Shown here: positions 55,182 to 63,957 of the stretch, in pieces | Layout of the letters: every line of letters begins with the position of its first letter | How positions within the stretch are numbered: position 1 is the stretch's first letter | NCBI RefSeq assembly: GCF_020387415.1 | Contig: NZ_JAGWCB010000008.1 | Location: 1 to 64,000 of the forward strand | Direction: 5' to 3' | Length of the DNA stretch: 64,000 bases | Origin: Ideonella benzenivorans | GTDB lineage: Bacteria > Pseudomonadota > Gammaproteobacteria > Burkholderiales > Burkholderiaceae_C | The notes under the pieces: model-generated | The model's input: only the letters and a program-made list of their open reading frames with translations | Told to the model about the DNA's origin: nothing | The model's database searches: none | Made by a program: the position numbers and the translations under genes

Positions 55182-57506
55182 ATGAACATGATGACGCAAC
55201 GTGAACTGGGCCGGGCCGACCTGCTGGGCACCGGCCAGACACTCAAGGAATTCCGCGACGGCATCCTGGCCCGCACCGCGGCCACCGGCCACTACAACGG
55301 GCTGGAGCACCTGGAACTGCGCGAGCGCGACCCCATCGGCTACGAGAAGCTGTTCTCCAAGCTGCGCGGCGGTCTGGTGCATGCGCGGGAGACGGCCAAG
55401 AAGATCGCGGCCAGCCCCATCGTCGAGCAGGAGGGCGAGCTCTGCTTCACCCTCTACAACGCCGCGGGCGACTGCATCCTGACCTCCACCGGGATCATCA
55501 TCCACGTCGGCACGATGGGCGCGGCGATCAAGTACATGATCGAGAACAACTGGGAGGCCAACCCCGGCATCCACCCGGGCGACATGTTCACCAACAACGA
55601 CTGCGCGATCGGCAACGTCCACCCCTGCGACATCGCCACCATCGTGCCGATCTTCCACGATGGCAAGCTGATCGGCTGGGTCGGCGGCGTGACCCACGTG
55701 ATCGACACCGGTGCGGTGACGCCGGGCTCCATGTCCACCGGCCAGACCCAGCGCTTCGGCGACGGCTACATGATCACCTGCCGCAAGACCGGGGTGAACG
55801 ACACGCCGCTGCGCGACTGGCTGCACGAGAGCCAGCGTTCGGTGCGCACGCCCAAGTACTGGATCCTCGACGAGAAGACCCGCATTGCCGGCTGCCACAT
55901 GGTGCGCCAGCTGGTGGAGGACACCATCGCCGAGGAAGGGCTGGAGACCTACGAGAAGTTCGCCTACGAGGTGATCGAGGAGGGCCGGCGCGGCCTGGCC
56001 ACCCGCATCAAGGCCATGACGCTGCCGGGCATCTACCGCAAGGTGGCCTTCGTCGACGTACCCTACGCCCACCCGGACGTGCAGACCTCGAACGCCTTCG
56101 CCAAGCTCGACTCCATCATGCATGCGCCGGTGGAGATGGAGATCCGCCGCGACGGCAGCTGGCGGCTGGACTTCGAGGGCGCGAGCCGCTGGGGCTGGCA
56201 CAGCTACAACGCCCACCAGGTGGCCTTCACCAGCGGCATCTGGGTGATGATGACCCAGACCCTGGTGCCCACCCAGCGCATCAACGACGGCGCCTACTAC
56301 GGCACCGAGTTCCACATGCCCAAGGGCGGCTGGAACAACCCGGATGACCGACGCACCGGCCATGCCTATGCCTGGCACTTCCTGGTCAGCGCCTGGACGA
56401 CGATGTGGCGCGGTCTGTCGCAGGCCTACTTCAGCCGCGGCTACCTGGAGGAGGTCAACGCGGGCAATGCCAACACCAGCAACTGGCTGCAGGGCGGCGG
56501 CATCAACCAGGACGGCGAGGTGCACGCGGTCAACAGCTTCGAGGCCAGCTCCTGCGGCACCGGCGCGGGCGCCATCAAGGACGGTTTGAACCACGCCGCC
56601 GCGATCTGGAACCCCGAAGGCGACATGGGCGACATCGAGATCTGGGAGATGGCCGAGCCGCTGCTCTACCTGGGTCGCAACGTCAAGGCCAACTCGGGCG
56701 GCTACGGCCAGTACCGCGGCGGCAACGGCTTCGAGACCCTGCGCATGGTCTGGAAGGCCCAGGACTGGACCATGTTCTTCATGGGCAACGGCTACATGAA
56801 CAGCGACTGGGGCCTGATGGGCGGCTACCCCTCGGCCACCGGCTACCGCTTCGAGGCCCACCACACCGGGCTGATGGAGCGCATCGCCCGCGGCGAAAGC
56901 CTGCCGCTGGGCGGCGACGCCAACCCGGACGTGCCCGACTACGAGAACCACCTGGGCCCGCAGGCCACGGTCAAGCGCGACCACCAGTGCATGACCACCG
57001 AGGACTGCTACGCCAACGGCGACCTGTACCTGAACTACCTGCGCGGCGGCCCGGGCTTCGGCGACCCGCTGGACCGCGAGGTCAAGGCCATCATCGACGA
57101 CCTGGACAACGGCTTCCTGCTGCCCGAGTACGCCCGTCGCGTTCACGGCGTGGTGGCCACCCGCAACCCCGATGGCCAGTGGCAGGTCGACGAGAAGGCC
57201 ACGGCGCTGGAGCGGCTCAACATCCGCCAGCAACGCAAGGCCCGCTCCGTCCCCACCCAGGAATGGATGAAGCGCGAGCGCGAGCGCATCCTGGCCAAGC
57301 AGGCCTCGCCGCAGGTGCAGCACATGTTCGCCACCAGCTTCGGCCTGTCCCCCAAATTCACGCAGCAGTTCCGTGAATTCTGGGACCTGCCGGCCAGTTG
57401 GACGCTGACGGAAGACGAGCTCAGCGTGCCGTCCTATGGCGCCAACTGCCGCATGGACCTCTCGGCCATGCCCGACGTGCGCGTCGTCACCCTGGTGCAG
57501 GAGTGA
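55182..57506 (+). CDS. acxB: Acetone carboxylase alpha subunit (HyuB-type)
   Basis: The 774-residue hydantoinase-B-type subunit has the segment CDIATIVPIFHDGKLIGWVG (about 149-168), with NNDCAIGNVHP just before, and matches the length of AcxB (about 776). It holds the manganese carboxylation site in acetone carboxylase. GGAGA stands before ATG 55182. It directly follows acxA by 18 bp and precedes the gamma gene, the canonical order. Confidence 0.92.
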   Translation: MNMMTQRELGRADLLGTGQTLKEFRDGILARTAATGHYNGLEHLELRERDPIGYEKLFSKLRGGLVHARETAKKIAASPIVEQEGELCFTLYNAAGDCILTSTGIIIHVGTMGAAIKYMIENNWEANPGIHPGDMFTNNDCAIGNVHPCDIATIVPIFHDGKLIGWVGGVTHVIDTGAVTPGSMSTGQTQRFGDGYMITCRKTGVNDTPLRDWLHESQRSVRTPKYWILDEKTRIAGCHMVRQLVEDTIAEEGLETYEKFAYEVIEEGRRGLATRIKAMTLPGIYRKVAFVDVPYAHPDVQTSNAFAKLDSIMHAPVEMEIRRDGSWRLDFEGASRWGWHSYNAHQVAFTSGIWVMMTQTLVPTQRINDGAYYGTEFHMPKGGWNNPDDRRTGHAYAWHFLVSAWTTMWRGLSQAYFSRGYLEEVNAGNANTSNWLQGGGINQDGEVHAVNSFEASSCGTGAGAIKDGLNHAAAIWNPEGDMGDIEIWEMAEPLLYLGRNVKANSGGYGQYRGGNGFETLRMVWKAQDWTMFFMGNGYMNSDWGLMGGYPSATGYRFEAHHTGLMERIARGESLPLGGDANPDVPDYENHLGPQATVKRDHQCMTTEDCYANGDLYLNYLRGGPGFGDPLDREVKAIIDDLDNGFLLPEYARRVHGVVATRNPDGQWQVDEKATALERLNIRQQRKARSVPTQEWMKRERERILAKQASPQVQHMFATSFGLSPKFTQQFREFWDLPASWTLTEDELSVPSYGANCRMDLSAMPDVRVVTLVQE

Positions 57507-57548
57507 GCCCGGCTCACCCTTCGATCCGAACCACAGGAGAAATCACCC

Positions 57549-58055
57549 ATGTCCACCTACACCCCGGAACAGGTCCGCAAGCTGGTCGACGGCAAGCTCG
57601 ACTGGGACACCGTGCTGCGCATGTTGTCCATGCCCAAGGACGGCGAGCGCTTCGAGCTCTACCTGAAAGCCCTGCAGGACAAGCTCGGCTGGAGCGACCG
57701 CATCGTGCTGCCGCTGGGCCCACATCTGCACGTCGTGCAGCGGGCCCAGGACCAGCGCTGGCTCATCCAGTGCGACTGCGGCCATGCCTTCTGCGACTGG
57801 AACCAGAACTGGAAGCTGCATGCCAATCTCTATGTGCGTGACACCGAGGCCGCCATGACCGAGGTCTACCCCCAGCTGATGGCACCGGACACCGCCTGGC
57901 AGGTCTACCGTGAGTACACCTGCCCGCAGTGCGGTACGCTGCACGATGTGGAGGCACCGACGCCGTGGTACCCGGTGATCCACGATTTCGAGCCCGACAT
58001 TGATGCGTTCTATCAGGAGTGGGTCAAGCTGCCCCTGCCAGCACGCTCCAACTGA
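57549..58055 (+). CDS. acxC: Acetone carboxylase gamma subunit
   Basis: The 168-residue protein has a zinc-binding pair, CDCGHAFCDWNQNWK (about 75-89) and CPQCGTLHDVE (about 126-136), plus a carboxy-terminal DIDAFYQEWVKLPLP. The AcxC length is 168. A dedicated gamma subunit separates acetone carboxylase from acetophenone carboxylase and hydantoinases, so it fixes the assignment of the two larger subunits. AGGAGA lies before the ATG. Confidence 0.93.
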   Translation: MSTYTPEQVRKLVDGKLDWDTVLRMLSMPKDGERFELYLKALQDKLGWSDRIVLPLGPHLHVVQRAQDQRWLIQCDCGHAFCDWNQNWKLHANLYVRDTEAAMTEVYPQLMAPDTAWQVYREYTCPQCGTLHDVEAPTPWYPVIHDFEPDIDAFYQEWVKLPLPARSN

Positions 58056-58211
58056 GCGTGAGTGCCCGCCGCGGCCCGGCCAGACACGGCCGGACCGCGG
58101 CGGTCCACCACACGGTGCCACCGGATCACAGAGGTCCCCATGTGCAAGGTGTGCGAATCAGGGGTTTGGATGGGCTTCTTCCCACGCCGTGAAGGGGACA
58201 TGGAGAACACG

Positions 58212-59249
58212 ATGAAAGCATTGGTCTATGGCGGTCCCGGCCAGAAGGCGCTCACCGAAGTGCCCAAGCCGACGCTGCAACAGCCGGGCGATGCGCTGGT
58301 GCGCATCACCCACACGACGATCTGCGGCACCGACCTGCACATCCTCAAGGGCGACGTGCCCACCTGCCTGCCTGGCACCACGTTGGGCCACGAGGGTGTG
58401 GGCGTGATCGAGGCGGTGGGCAGTGCGGTGAGCAATTTCCACGTGGGCGACCACGTGCTCATCTCCTGCATCAGCAGCTGCGGCAAGTGCGCGTTCTGCC
58501 GCAAGGGCATGTACTCGCACTGCACCACCGGTGGCTGGATCCTGGGCAACACCATCAACGGTACCCAGGCCGAGTACGTGCGCATCCCGCACGCCGACAC
58601 CAGCCTGTACGCCATCCCGCCGGAGGCCAGCGAGGAGGCGCTGGTGATGCTCAGCGACATCCTGCCCACCGGCTTCGAGTGCGGTGTGCTCAATGGCAAG
58701 GTGGCGCCGGGCGGCACGGTGGCCATCGTCGGCGCCGGGCCGATCGGCCTGGCGGCGCTGCTGACCGCGCAGTTCTACTCGCCCTCGCGCATCATCATGA
58801 TCGACCTGGACGACAACCGACTCCAGGTGGCGCTGGGCTTCGGTGCGACCGATGCTGTCAACAGTGGCAAGGGCTCGGCGGTGGACGCCGTGATGGCGCT
58901 GACGGACGGCCTGGGCGTGGACACCGCCATCGAGGCGGTGGGCATCGCCCCGACCTTCGAGCTCTGCCAGGGCATCGTGGCTGCGGGCGGGACGATCGCC
59001 AACGTCGGCGTGCACGGCCACAAGGTGGATCTGCACCTGGAGACGCTGTGGGCGCGCAACATCGCCATCACCACCCGGCTGGTGGATACCGCCAGCACCG
59101 ACATGCTGCTCAAGACCGTGGTGTCCAAGAAGCTCGACCCGGCCCGGCTCATCACCCACCGCTTCACGCTGGACGACGTGATGGCCGCTTACGAGACCTT
59201 CGGTCAGGCGGCGCAGTCCAAGGCGCTGAAGGTCATCATTTCGCCCTGA
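58212..59249 (+). CDS. Zinc-dependent alcohol dehydrogenase, probable 2-propanol dehydrogenase
   Basis: The protein of about 345 residues starts MKALVYGGPG, has the catalytic-zinc region TICGTDLHILKGD (Cys about 37) and GHEGVGVIEAVG (His about 60), the structural-zinc CGKCAFCRKGMYSHC (four Cys) and the cofactor loop GAGPIGLAA; an aspartate in IDLDD favours NAD. Within this operon it most likely oxidises 2-propanol to acetone for the carboxylase. GGAGA lies 5 nt before the ATG at 58212; the same frame is open back to ATG 58200 and ATG 58140, the latter adding a CxxC-bearing 24-residue leader. Confidence 0.8.
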   Translation: MKALVYGGPGQKALTEVPKPTLQQPGDALVRITHTTICGTDLHILKGDVPTCLPGTTLGHEGVGVIEAVGSAVSNFHVGDHVLISCISSCGKCAFCRKGMYSHCTTGGWILGNTINGTQAEYVRIPHADTSLYAIPPEASEEALVMLSDILPTGFECGVLNGKVAPGGTVAIVGAGPIGLAALLTAQFYSPSRIIMIDLDDNRLQVALGFGATDAVNSGKGSAVDAVMALTDGLGVDTAIEAVGIAPTFELCQGIVAAGGTIANVGVHGHKVDLHLETLWARNIAITTRLVDTASTDMLLKTVVSKKLDPARLITHRFTLDDVMAAYETFGQAAQSKALKVIISP

Positions 59250-59250
59250 G

Positions 59251-60759
59251 ATGAACCTCGCTCTGCTGCTCCAACGCGCTGCGGCGCAAACCCCCGAGGC
59301 GCCTGCCGTGCTGCTGGGGCCGACCGTGCGCTGGCGCTATGGCGAATGGGCCGAGCGCTGCGCCCGCTTGGCCGGCGGCCTGCGCGCGCAGGGCCTGCAG
59401 CCGGGCGACCGGTTGGCCGTCTGGATGCACAACCACCCGGACGGGTTGAGCCTGATGTGGGCCGCCTGGTGGGCCGGCCTGGTGCTGGTCCCCCTCAATC
59501 CCAAGCTGCATCCGCGCGAGGCCGAGTGGATCCTGCAGCACAGCGGGGCCCGTCTGGTGGTGACGGATGCCGAGAACGGCGCGGATCTGCGGGCCCCCTG
59601 CGCGCACTGGACGCTGGAGGGGCCGGCCTGGCAGCAGGCCCTGCAGGCGCCTGCGCTGCCGCTGGCGGCGCGCGATGGCGACGATCTGGCCTGGCTGTTC
59701 TACACCAGCGGCACCACCGGCCGGCCCAAGGGGGCGATGCTGGGCCACCGGCAGCTGCGCAGCATGGCGCTGGGCTACACCGCGGACGTGGACGGCATCG
59801 ACCCGCAGGACGCCTGCGTCTATGCCGCCCCCTTGTCGCACGGGGCCGGGCTGTACGCGGTGCCGCAGGTGATGGCCGGGGCGCGCCATGTGCTGCCGGC
59901 CAGCGGCGGCTTCGACGAGGCCGAGCTGTTCGACCTGGCCCGCAGCGTGGGCCGGCTCAGCCTGTTCGCCGCGCCGACCATGGTGCGGCGGCTGGTGGAG
60001 CATGCGCGGGCGAACGGCCTGGATGGCACGGGCTTCAAGACCATCGTCTACGGTGGCGCGCCCATGTACGCGGCCGACATCGAGCGGGCGCTGGCCCAGC
60101 TCGGGCCGCGCTTCGTGCAGATCTACGGCCAGGGCGAGAGCCCGATGACCATCACCGTGCTGGGGCGGGGGCCGCTGGGCGACACCGCGCACCCCCGCCG
60201 GGCCGAGCGTCTGGCCTCGGTGGGCGTGGCCAATGTGGCGGCGCAGGTGCGGGTGGTCGACGCGCAAGGCCAGGCTTGCCCGGTGGGGCAGGCCGGCGAG
60301 GTGCAGGTGCGCGGCGACACGGTGATGCAAGGCTACTGGCAGGACCCCGACGCCACGGCGCGCGCCCTGCGCGATGGCTGGCTGAGCACCGGCGACATCG
60401 GGGCCTTCGACGCCGACGGCTTCCTGACCCTGCTCGACCGCAGCAAGGACGTGATCATCAGCGGAGGCTCCAACATCTATCCGCGCGAGGTGGAGGAGGT
60501 GCTGCTGCGGGACCCGGGCGTGGCCGAGGTCTCGGTGATCGGCGTGCCCGACGAGGAATGGGGCGAGGCCGTGGCCGCCTTCGTGGCGCCCCGGCCGGGG
60601 GCCCGCCTCGACCCGCAGACCCTGGATGCGCTGTGCCTGTCCCAGCTGGCACGCTTCAAGCGGCCGCGGCATTACCGCGTGCTGGAGAGCCTGCCCAAGA
60701 ACGCTTACGGCAAGGTGTTGAAGACGGCGCTGCGGGCGGCCTGGTCGGGCGCTGCCTGA
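59251..60759 (+). CDS. Acyl-CoA synthetase (AMP-binding), probably acetoacetate-activating
   Basis: The 502-residue adenylate-forming enzyme has the P-loop YTSGTTGRPKGAM (about 151-163), YGQGES, STGDIG and the carboxy-terminal acyl-activating SGGSNIYPREVEE and lysine motif PKNAYGKVLK. It starts 1 bp after the dehydrogenase stop. In this operon a CoA-ligase could convert the acetoacetate product to acetoacetyl-CoA; other acx operons rely on CoA-transferases. Substrate is inferred from context only. Confidence 0.8.
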   Translation: MNLALLLQRAAAQTPEAPAVLLGPTVRWRYGEWAERCARLAGGLRAQGLQPGDRLAVWMHNHPDGLSLMWAAWWAGLVLVPLNPKLHPREAEWILQHSGARLVVTDAENGADLRAPCAHWTLEGPAWQQALQAPALPLAARDGDDLAWLFYTSGTTGRPKGAMLGHRQLRSMALGYTADVDGIDPQDACVYAAPLSHGAGLYAVPQVMAGARHVLPASGGFDEAELFDLARSVGRLSLFAAPTMVRRLVEHARANGLDGTGFKTIVYGGAPMYAADIERALAQLGPRFVQIYGQGESPMTITVLGRGPLGDTAHPRRAERLASVGVANVAAQVRVVDAQGQACPVGQAGEVQVRGDTVMQGYWQDPDATARALRDGWLSTGDIGAFDADGFLTLLDRSKDVIISGGSNIYPREVEEVLLRDPGVAEVSVIGVPDEEWGEAVAAFVAPRPGARLDPQTLDALCLSQLARFKRPRHYRVLESLPKNAYGKVLKTALRAAWSGAA

Positions 60760-60917
60760 GCGGCGCCGTTTGGCCGGCCCCGGGGTTGCCGCGCCGGACA
60801 CTGCGGGTACTCCTGGGGACCACGGACGCCGGCGGGGGCCTAGCATCACGTGCGCGCGTTGGCCGGGGCCTCTCCGCTCTGGCCAGCATTCCTGTCGTTG
60901 CCCCGGATCCGGTGTCC

Positions 60918-62882
60918 ATGTTCTCCAACCCTCGCAACGAACTCGTGGTGTCCCAGGCTTGGCAGACCTTGCTGGAGGGGGGCGAGCTGCCCAGCGGCGC
61001 GGTGCGGGCCTTGGTCAACCAGTCTTGGCAGCGGTGTGCCCAGGCCCATGTCGATCCGCTGCGGCGGCGCGGCCTGCGCCCGGTGTCCGAGCAGGATCTC
61101 TACCTGCTGCAGGAGCGCCAGAAGGACCTGCTGGACGCGGCTTCCCCGGTGATGGCCTGTGCGCGCGACTACCTGGCCGAGACCGGCACGCTGATGGCCC
61201 TGAGCGATGCGCACGGCACCATCCTCGTCACCGAGGGGGACCACCCGGCGCTGGACGCGGCCGAGGCGATTGCGCTGGTGCCAGGCGTGAGCTGGAGCGA
61301 GCTGGACTGCGGCACCAATGCCATCGGCACCGCGCTGGCGGCGGAGCGGCCGGCCCAGATCCATGCCACGGAGCATTTCTGCGCCGGTATCCAGGGCTGG
61401 ACCTGTTCGGCCGCGGTGATCCGCCATCCGCTGGATGGCGAGTTGCTGGGCACGCTTGACGTCTCCGGCCTCTCGGGCACCTACCACCGGCAAAGCCTGG
61501 CCTTCGTCGTCAACACCGCCAGTCGCATCGAGGCCCGGCTGGCCATGGTGGAGATGGAGCGCCGCTACCGCCTGCTTGAGCATGCCCTGGAGCGCTGGTC
61601 GGCCGAGGGGCAGGACGCGATGGTGTTGTTCGACCGGCGGGGCTGCCCGGTCAAGGCCAGCGCCCAGGCCCAGCGGGCGATCGACGCCGCGGGTGGCCTG
61701 CTGGACCTGAGTGGGCGGCAGCCCGTGCCGGGGCTGCGGGCGGGCCGTTGGCGGCGCGGCGGCCAGCCGGGGCCTTTGCCCGACTGGCTGCGCGGCGAAT
61801 GGCTGGAGCCTCTGGTGGTGCGCGGCGAGTACCTGGGCACGTTGCTGGTGCTGCCGGCCGGCGGGCGGCGGCCGGTGCCTCGGCCCAAGGACGTGACCAC
61901 GGTGGAGCCCAAGGCGCCGGCCGGCTTCGAGCGGGTGCTGACCCGCGATGCCGGCATGCGCGCCCTGATGGACAAGGCCCGGGTGCTGGCCGCCTCGCAG
62001 GCCCCGGTGCTGCTGCAGGGCGAAACCGGCGCCGGCAAGGAGGAGTTCGCCCGTGGTCTGCATGGGGACCGCCGCGGCGCCTTCATCGCCCTCAACTGCG
62101 GCGGGCTGTCGCGCGAGTTGCTGGCCAGTGAGCTGTTCGGCTACGCCGAGGGCGCCTTCACCGGGGCGCGCAAAGGCGGCATGGTCGGCAAGATCGAGGC
62201 CGCCGAAGGCGGCACGCTGTTCCTGGACGAACTGGGCGAGCTGCCGCTGGACATGCAGCCGCAGCTGCTGCGGGTGCTGGAGCAGGGCATGGTCCACCGC
62301 CTGGGCGAAACCCAGCCCCGGCAGGTGCGTTTCCGCCTGGTGGCCGCCACCCACCGGGACCTGCGCCAGGAGGTGGCGGCCGGGCGCTTCCGCATGGACC
62401 TGTACTACCGCATCGCGGTCACGCGGCTGCACCTGCCGCCGCTGCGCGAGCGGCCGGACGACATTCCATTGTTGGCGGCCCATTTCCTGCAGCGCTTCCG
62501 GGCCGAACAAGGGCAGGTGGCCGAAGCCCTGAGCGGCGAGGTGCTGGCGGCCCTGACCGGGTACGCCTGGCCGGGCAATGTGCGCGAGCTGCGCAACGTC
62601 ATGGAGGCCGCGGTGCTGATGCGGCCGGAGGGCCCGTTGCGGCCTGGCGACCTGGGGTGCGAGACCTGGGACGCGGATGGCGAGGCGGCGGAGGCCGCCG
62701 GGGGCCTGGCCCTGGGCGACAGCCTGGCCGAAGGCGAGGAGGCGCAGATCGGCCGTGCCATCGCGGGCTGTGGTGGCAACCTGACACTGGCCGCGCGACG
62801 GCTGGGCATCGCCAAGAGCACGCTCTACGCCAAGATGCGGCGCTACGGCCTGAGCCGGGACCGCGGCGGCTCGGCACATTGA
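60918..62882 (+). CDS. acxR: Sigma-54-dependent activator, AcoR/AcxR family
   Basis: The protein of 654 residues has a GAF-type sensor (about 75-200), a central AAA+ domain with Walker [13 protein letters not shown] (about 367), GAFTGA (about 411, contact with sigma-54), and Walker B FLDELGEL, and a Fis-type helix-turn-helix ([20 protein letters not shown], about 620-640). It likely activates the acx operon from the promoter at 52905-52920, responding to acetone or 2-propanol. ATG 60918 is used; no strong Shine-Dalgarno is visible. Confidence 0.88.
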   Translation: MFSNPRNELVVSQAWQTLLEGGELPSGAVRALVNQSWQRCAQAHVDPLRRRGLRPVSEQDLYLLQERQKDLLDAASPVMACARDYLAETGTLMALSDAHGTILVTEGDHPALDAAEAIALVPGVSWSELDCGTNAIGTALAAERPAQIHATEHFCAGIQGWTCSAAVIRHPLDGELLGTLDVSGLSGTYHRQSLAFVVNTASRIEARLAMVEMERRYRLLEHALERWSAEGQDAMVLFDRRGCPVKASAQAQRAIDAAGGLLDLSGRQPVPGLRAGRWRRGGQPGPLPDWLRGEWLEPLVVRGEYLGTLLVLPAGGRRPVPRPKDVTTVEPKAPAGFERVLTRDAGMRALMDKARVLAASQAPVLLQGETGAGKEEFARGLHGDRRGAFIALNCGGLSRELLASELFGYAEGAFTGARKGGMVGKIEAAEGGTLFLDELGELPLDMQPQLLRVLEQGMVHRLGETQPRQVRFRLVAATHRDLRQEVAAGRFRMDLYYRIAVTRLHLPPLRERPDDIPLLAAHFLQRFRAEQGQVAEALSGEVLAALTGYAWPGNVRELRNVMEAAVLMRPEGPLRPGDLGCETWDADGEAAEAAGGLALGDSLAEGEEAQIGRAIAGCGGNLTLAARRLGIAKSTLYAKMRRYGLSRDRGGSAH

Positions 62883-62912
62883 GCCCATCTCACGGGCCGA
62901 GCGGCCCAAGGG

Positions 62913-62952
62913 TCGTCATCCGGCCGTCATCCGGCCGTCACCGCGGGGTCAC
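62913..62952 (+). promoter_or_regulatory. Tandem Pho-box-like array before plcP
   Basis: Half-sites TCGTCAT (62913), CCGTCAT (62924), CCGTCAC (62935) and GGGTCAC (62946) repeat at exactly 11 bp, the spacing of PhoB half-sites (CTGTCAT consensus). Each keeps the GTCAT/GTCAC core. Four repeats make two Pho boxes. They end 24 bp before the plcP start at 62977, as expected for a PhoB-activated promoter. Confidence 0.75.
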
Positions 62953-62976
62953 CGCCGGGCTGCAGCATGAGGACTC

Positions 62977-63867
62977 ATGCAGCCCAACGCCTCGCCCCTC
63001 CCGCCCGCCGGAACGGCCGATGTCGACCCCGAACCCCAGCGCTACCGGGCGATCTGGATTTCGGACATCCACCTGGGCACCCCCGGCTGCCAGGCCGAGG
63101 CGCTGCTGGATTTCCTCAAGCGCACCGAGAGCGACACGCTCTACCTGGTGGGCGACATCATCGACGGCTGGCAGCTGCGCCGCAGCTGGTACTGGCCGCA
63201 GGCCCACAACGACGTGGTGCAGAAGATCCTGCGCAAGGTGCGCAAGGGCACGCGGGTGATCTACGTGCCGGGCAACCACGACGAGTTCGCCCGCAAGTAC
63301 CTGGAACACAGCTTTGGCGGGGTGGAAGTGGCGCACGACTGGGTGCACACCACCGCCGATGGCAAGCGCCTGTGGATCACCCACGGCGACCTGTTCGATG
63401 GCGTGATCCAGTGCGCCAAGTGGCTGGCCTATGTCGGGGACTGGGCCTATGAGTTCACGCTCAAGCTCAATGCCTGGCTGAACCGGCTGCGCGGCCGCCT
63501 GGGCCTGCCGTACTGGAGCCTGTCCAAGTACCTCAAGCTCAAGGTCAAGCGGGCGGTCAGCTTCATCGGAGACTACGAGGCGGCGGTGGCCCGCGAGGCC
63601 CGCAAGCGCGAGGTGCAGGGCGTGGTCTGCGGCCACATCCACCATGCCGAGCTGCGCGAGATCGACGGCCTGCTGTACGCCAACGATGGCGACTGGGTGG
63701 AGAGCCTGACGGCCCTGGTCGAGCACCTTGACGGTCGCCTGGCCTTGCTGGACTGGTCCGACCTGGCGCGGCCCTATGGCGCGGCGGCCCCGCTGCCGGG
63801 GCGTGCCGAGCTGCCCGACGATGTCGCCACGCCGCTGCCCCTGCCGGTGGCCGCGCGCCGGCTCTGA
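62977..63867 (+). CDS. plcP: PlcP-type phospholipase C (calcineurin-like phosphoesterase)
   Basis: The 296-residue metallophosphoesterase has the metal-binding motifs ISDIHLG (about 28-34), VGDIIDGW (about 58-65), PGNHDEF (about 92-98), THGDLFDG (about 129-136) and GHIHHAE (about 213-219). LpxH-type enzymes share this, but the extended RSWYWPQAHNDVVQKILRK insert and the 270-300 length match PlcP, which in phosphate starvation cleaves phosphatidylcholine and phosphatidylethanolamine to free phosphate so that glycolipids can replace them. The Pho-box array immediately upstream supports this over an LPS role. Confidence 0.82.
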   Translation: MQPNASPLPPAGTADVDPEPQRYRAIWISDIHLGTPGCQAEALLDFLKRTESDTLYLVGDIIDGWQLRRSWYWPQAHNDVVQKILRKVRKGTRVIYVPGNHDEFARKYLEHSFGGVEVAHDWVHTTADGKRLWITHGDLFDGVIQCAKWLAYVGDWAYEFTLKLNAWLNRLRGRLGLPYWSLSKYLKLKVKRAVSFIGDYEAAVAREARKREVQGVVCGHIHHAELREIDGLLYANDGDWVESLTALVEHLDGRLALLDWSDLARPYGAAAPLPGRAELPDDVATPLPLPVAARRL

Positions 63868-63917
63868 TCCCCAGCAGGAGGGATCGGCCCCGGTTGCTTC
63901 TGCGCATCAAGGCCCCG

Positions 63918-63946
63918 GGGTCATGGTCCTGTCACGAAATTTTCAT
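63918..63946 (+). promoter_or_regulatory. Second Pho-box-like array, before the truncated last gene
   Basis: Half-sites GGGTCAT (63918), CTGTCAC (63929) and TTTTCAT (63940) fall at 11-bp steps. The middle site matches the PhoB consensus almost exactly and the third is weaker. A -10-like TAGACT follows at 63946-63951, with the ATG at 63958, so the Pho array is at promoter position for the last gene. Confidence 0.65.
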
Positions 63947-63957
63947 AGACTGGGCGC

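Noticed and set aside
52371-57323. A 1650-codon open frame on the minus strand across polA and acxAB
   Set aside because: It is a GC-driven shadow: the plus strand encodes polA, acxA and acxB with clear motifs, and the minus-strand product is His/Gly/Ala/Val-rich low complexity with no domain.
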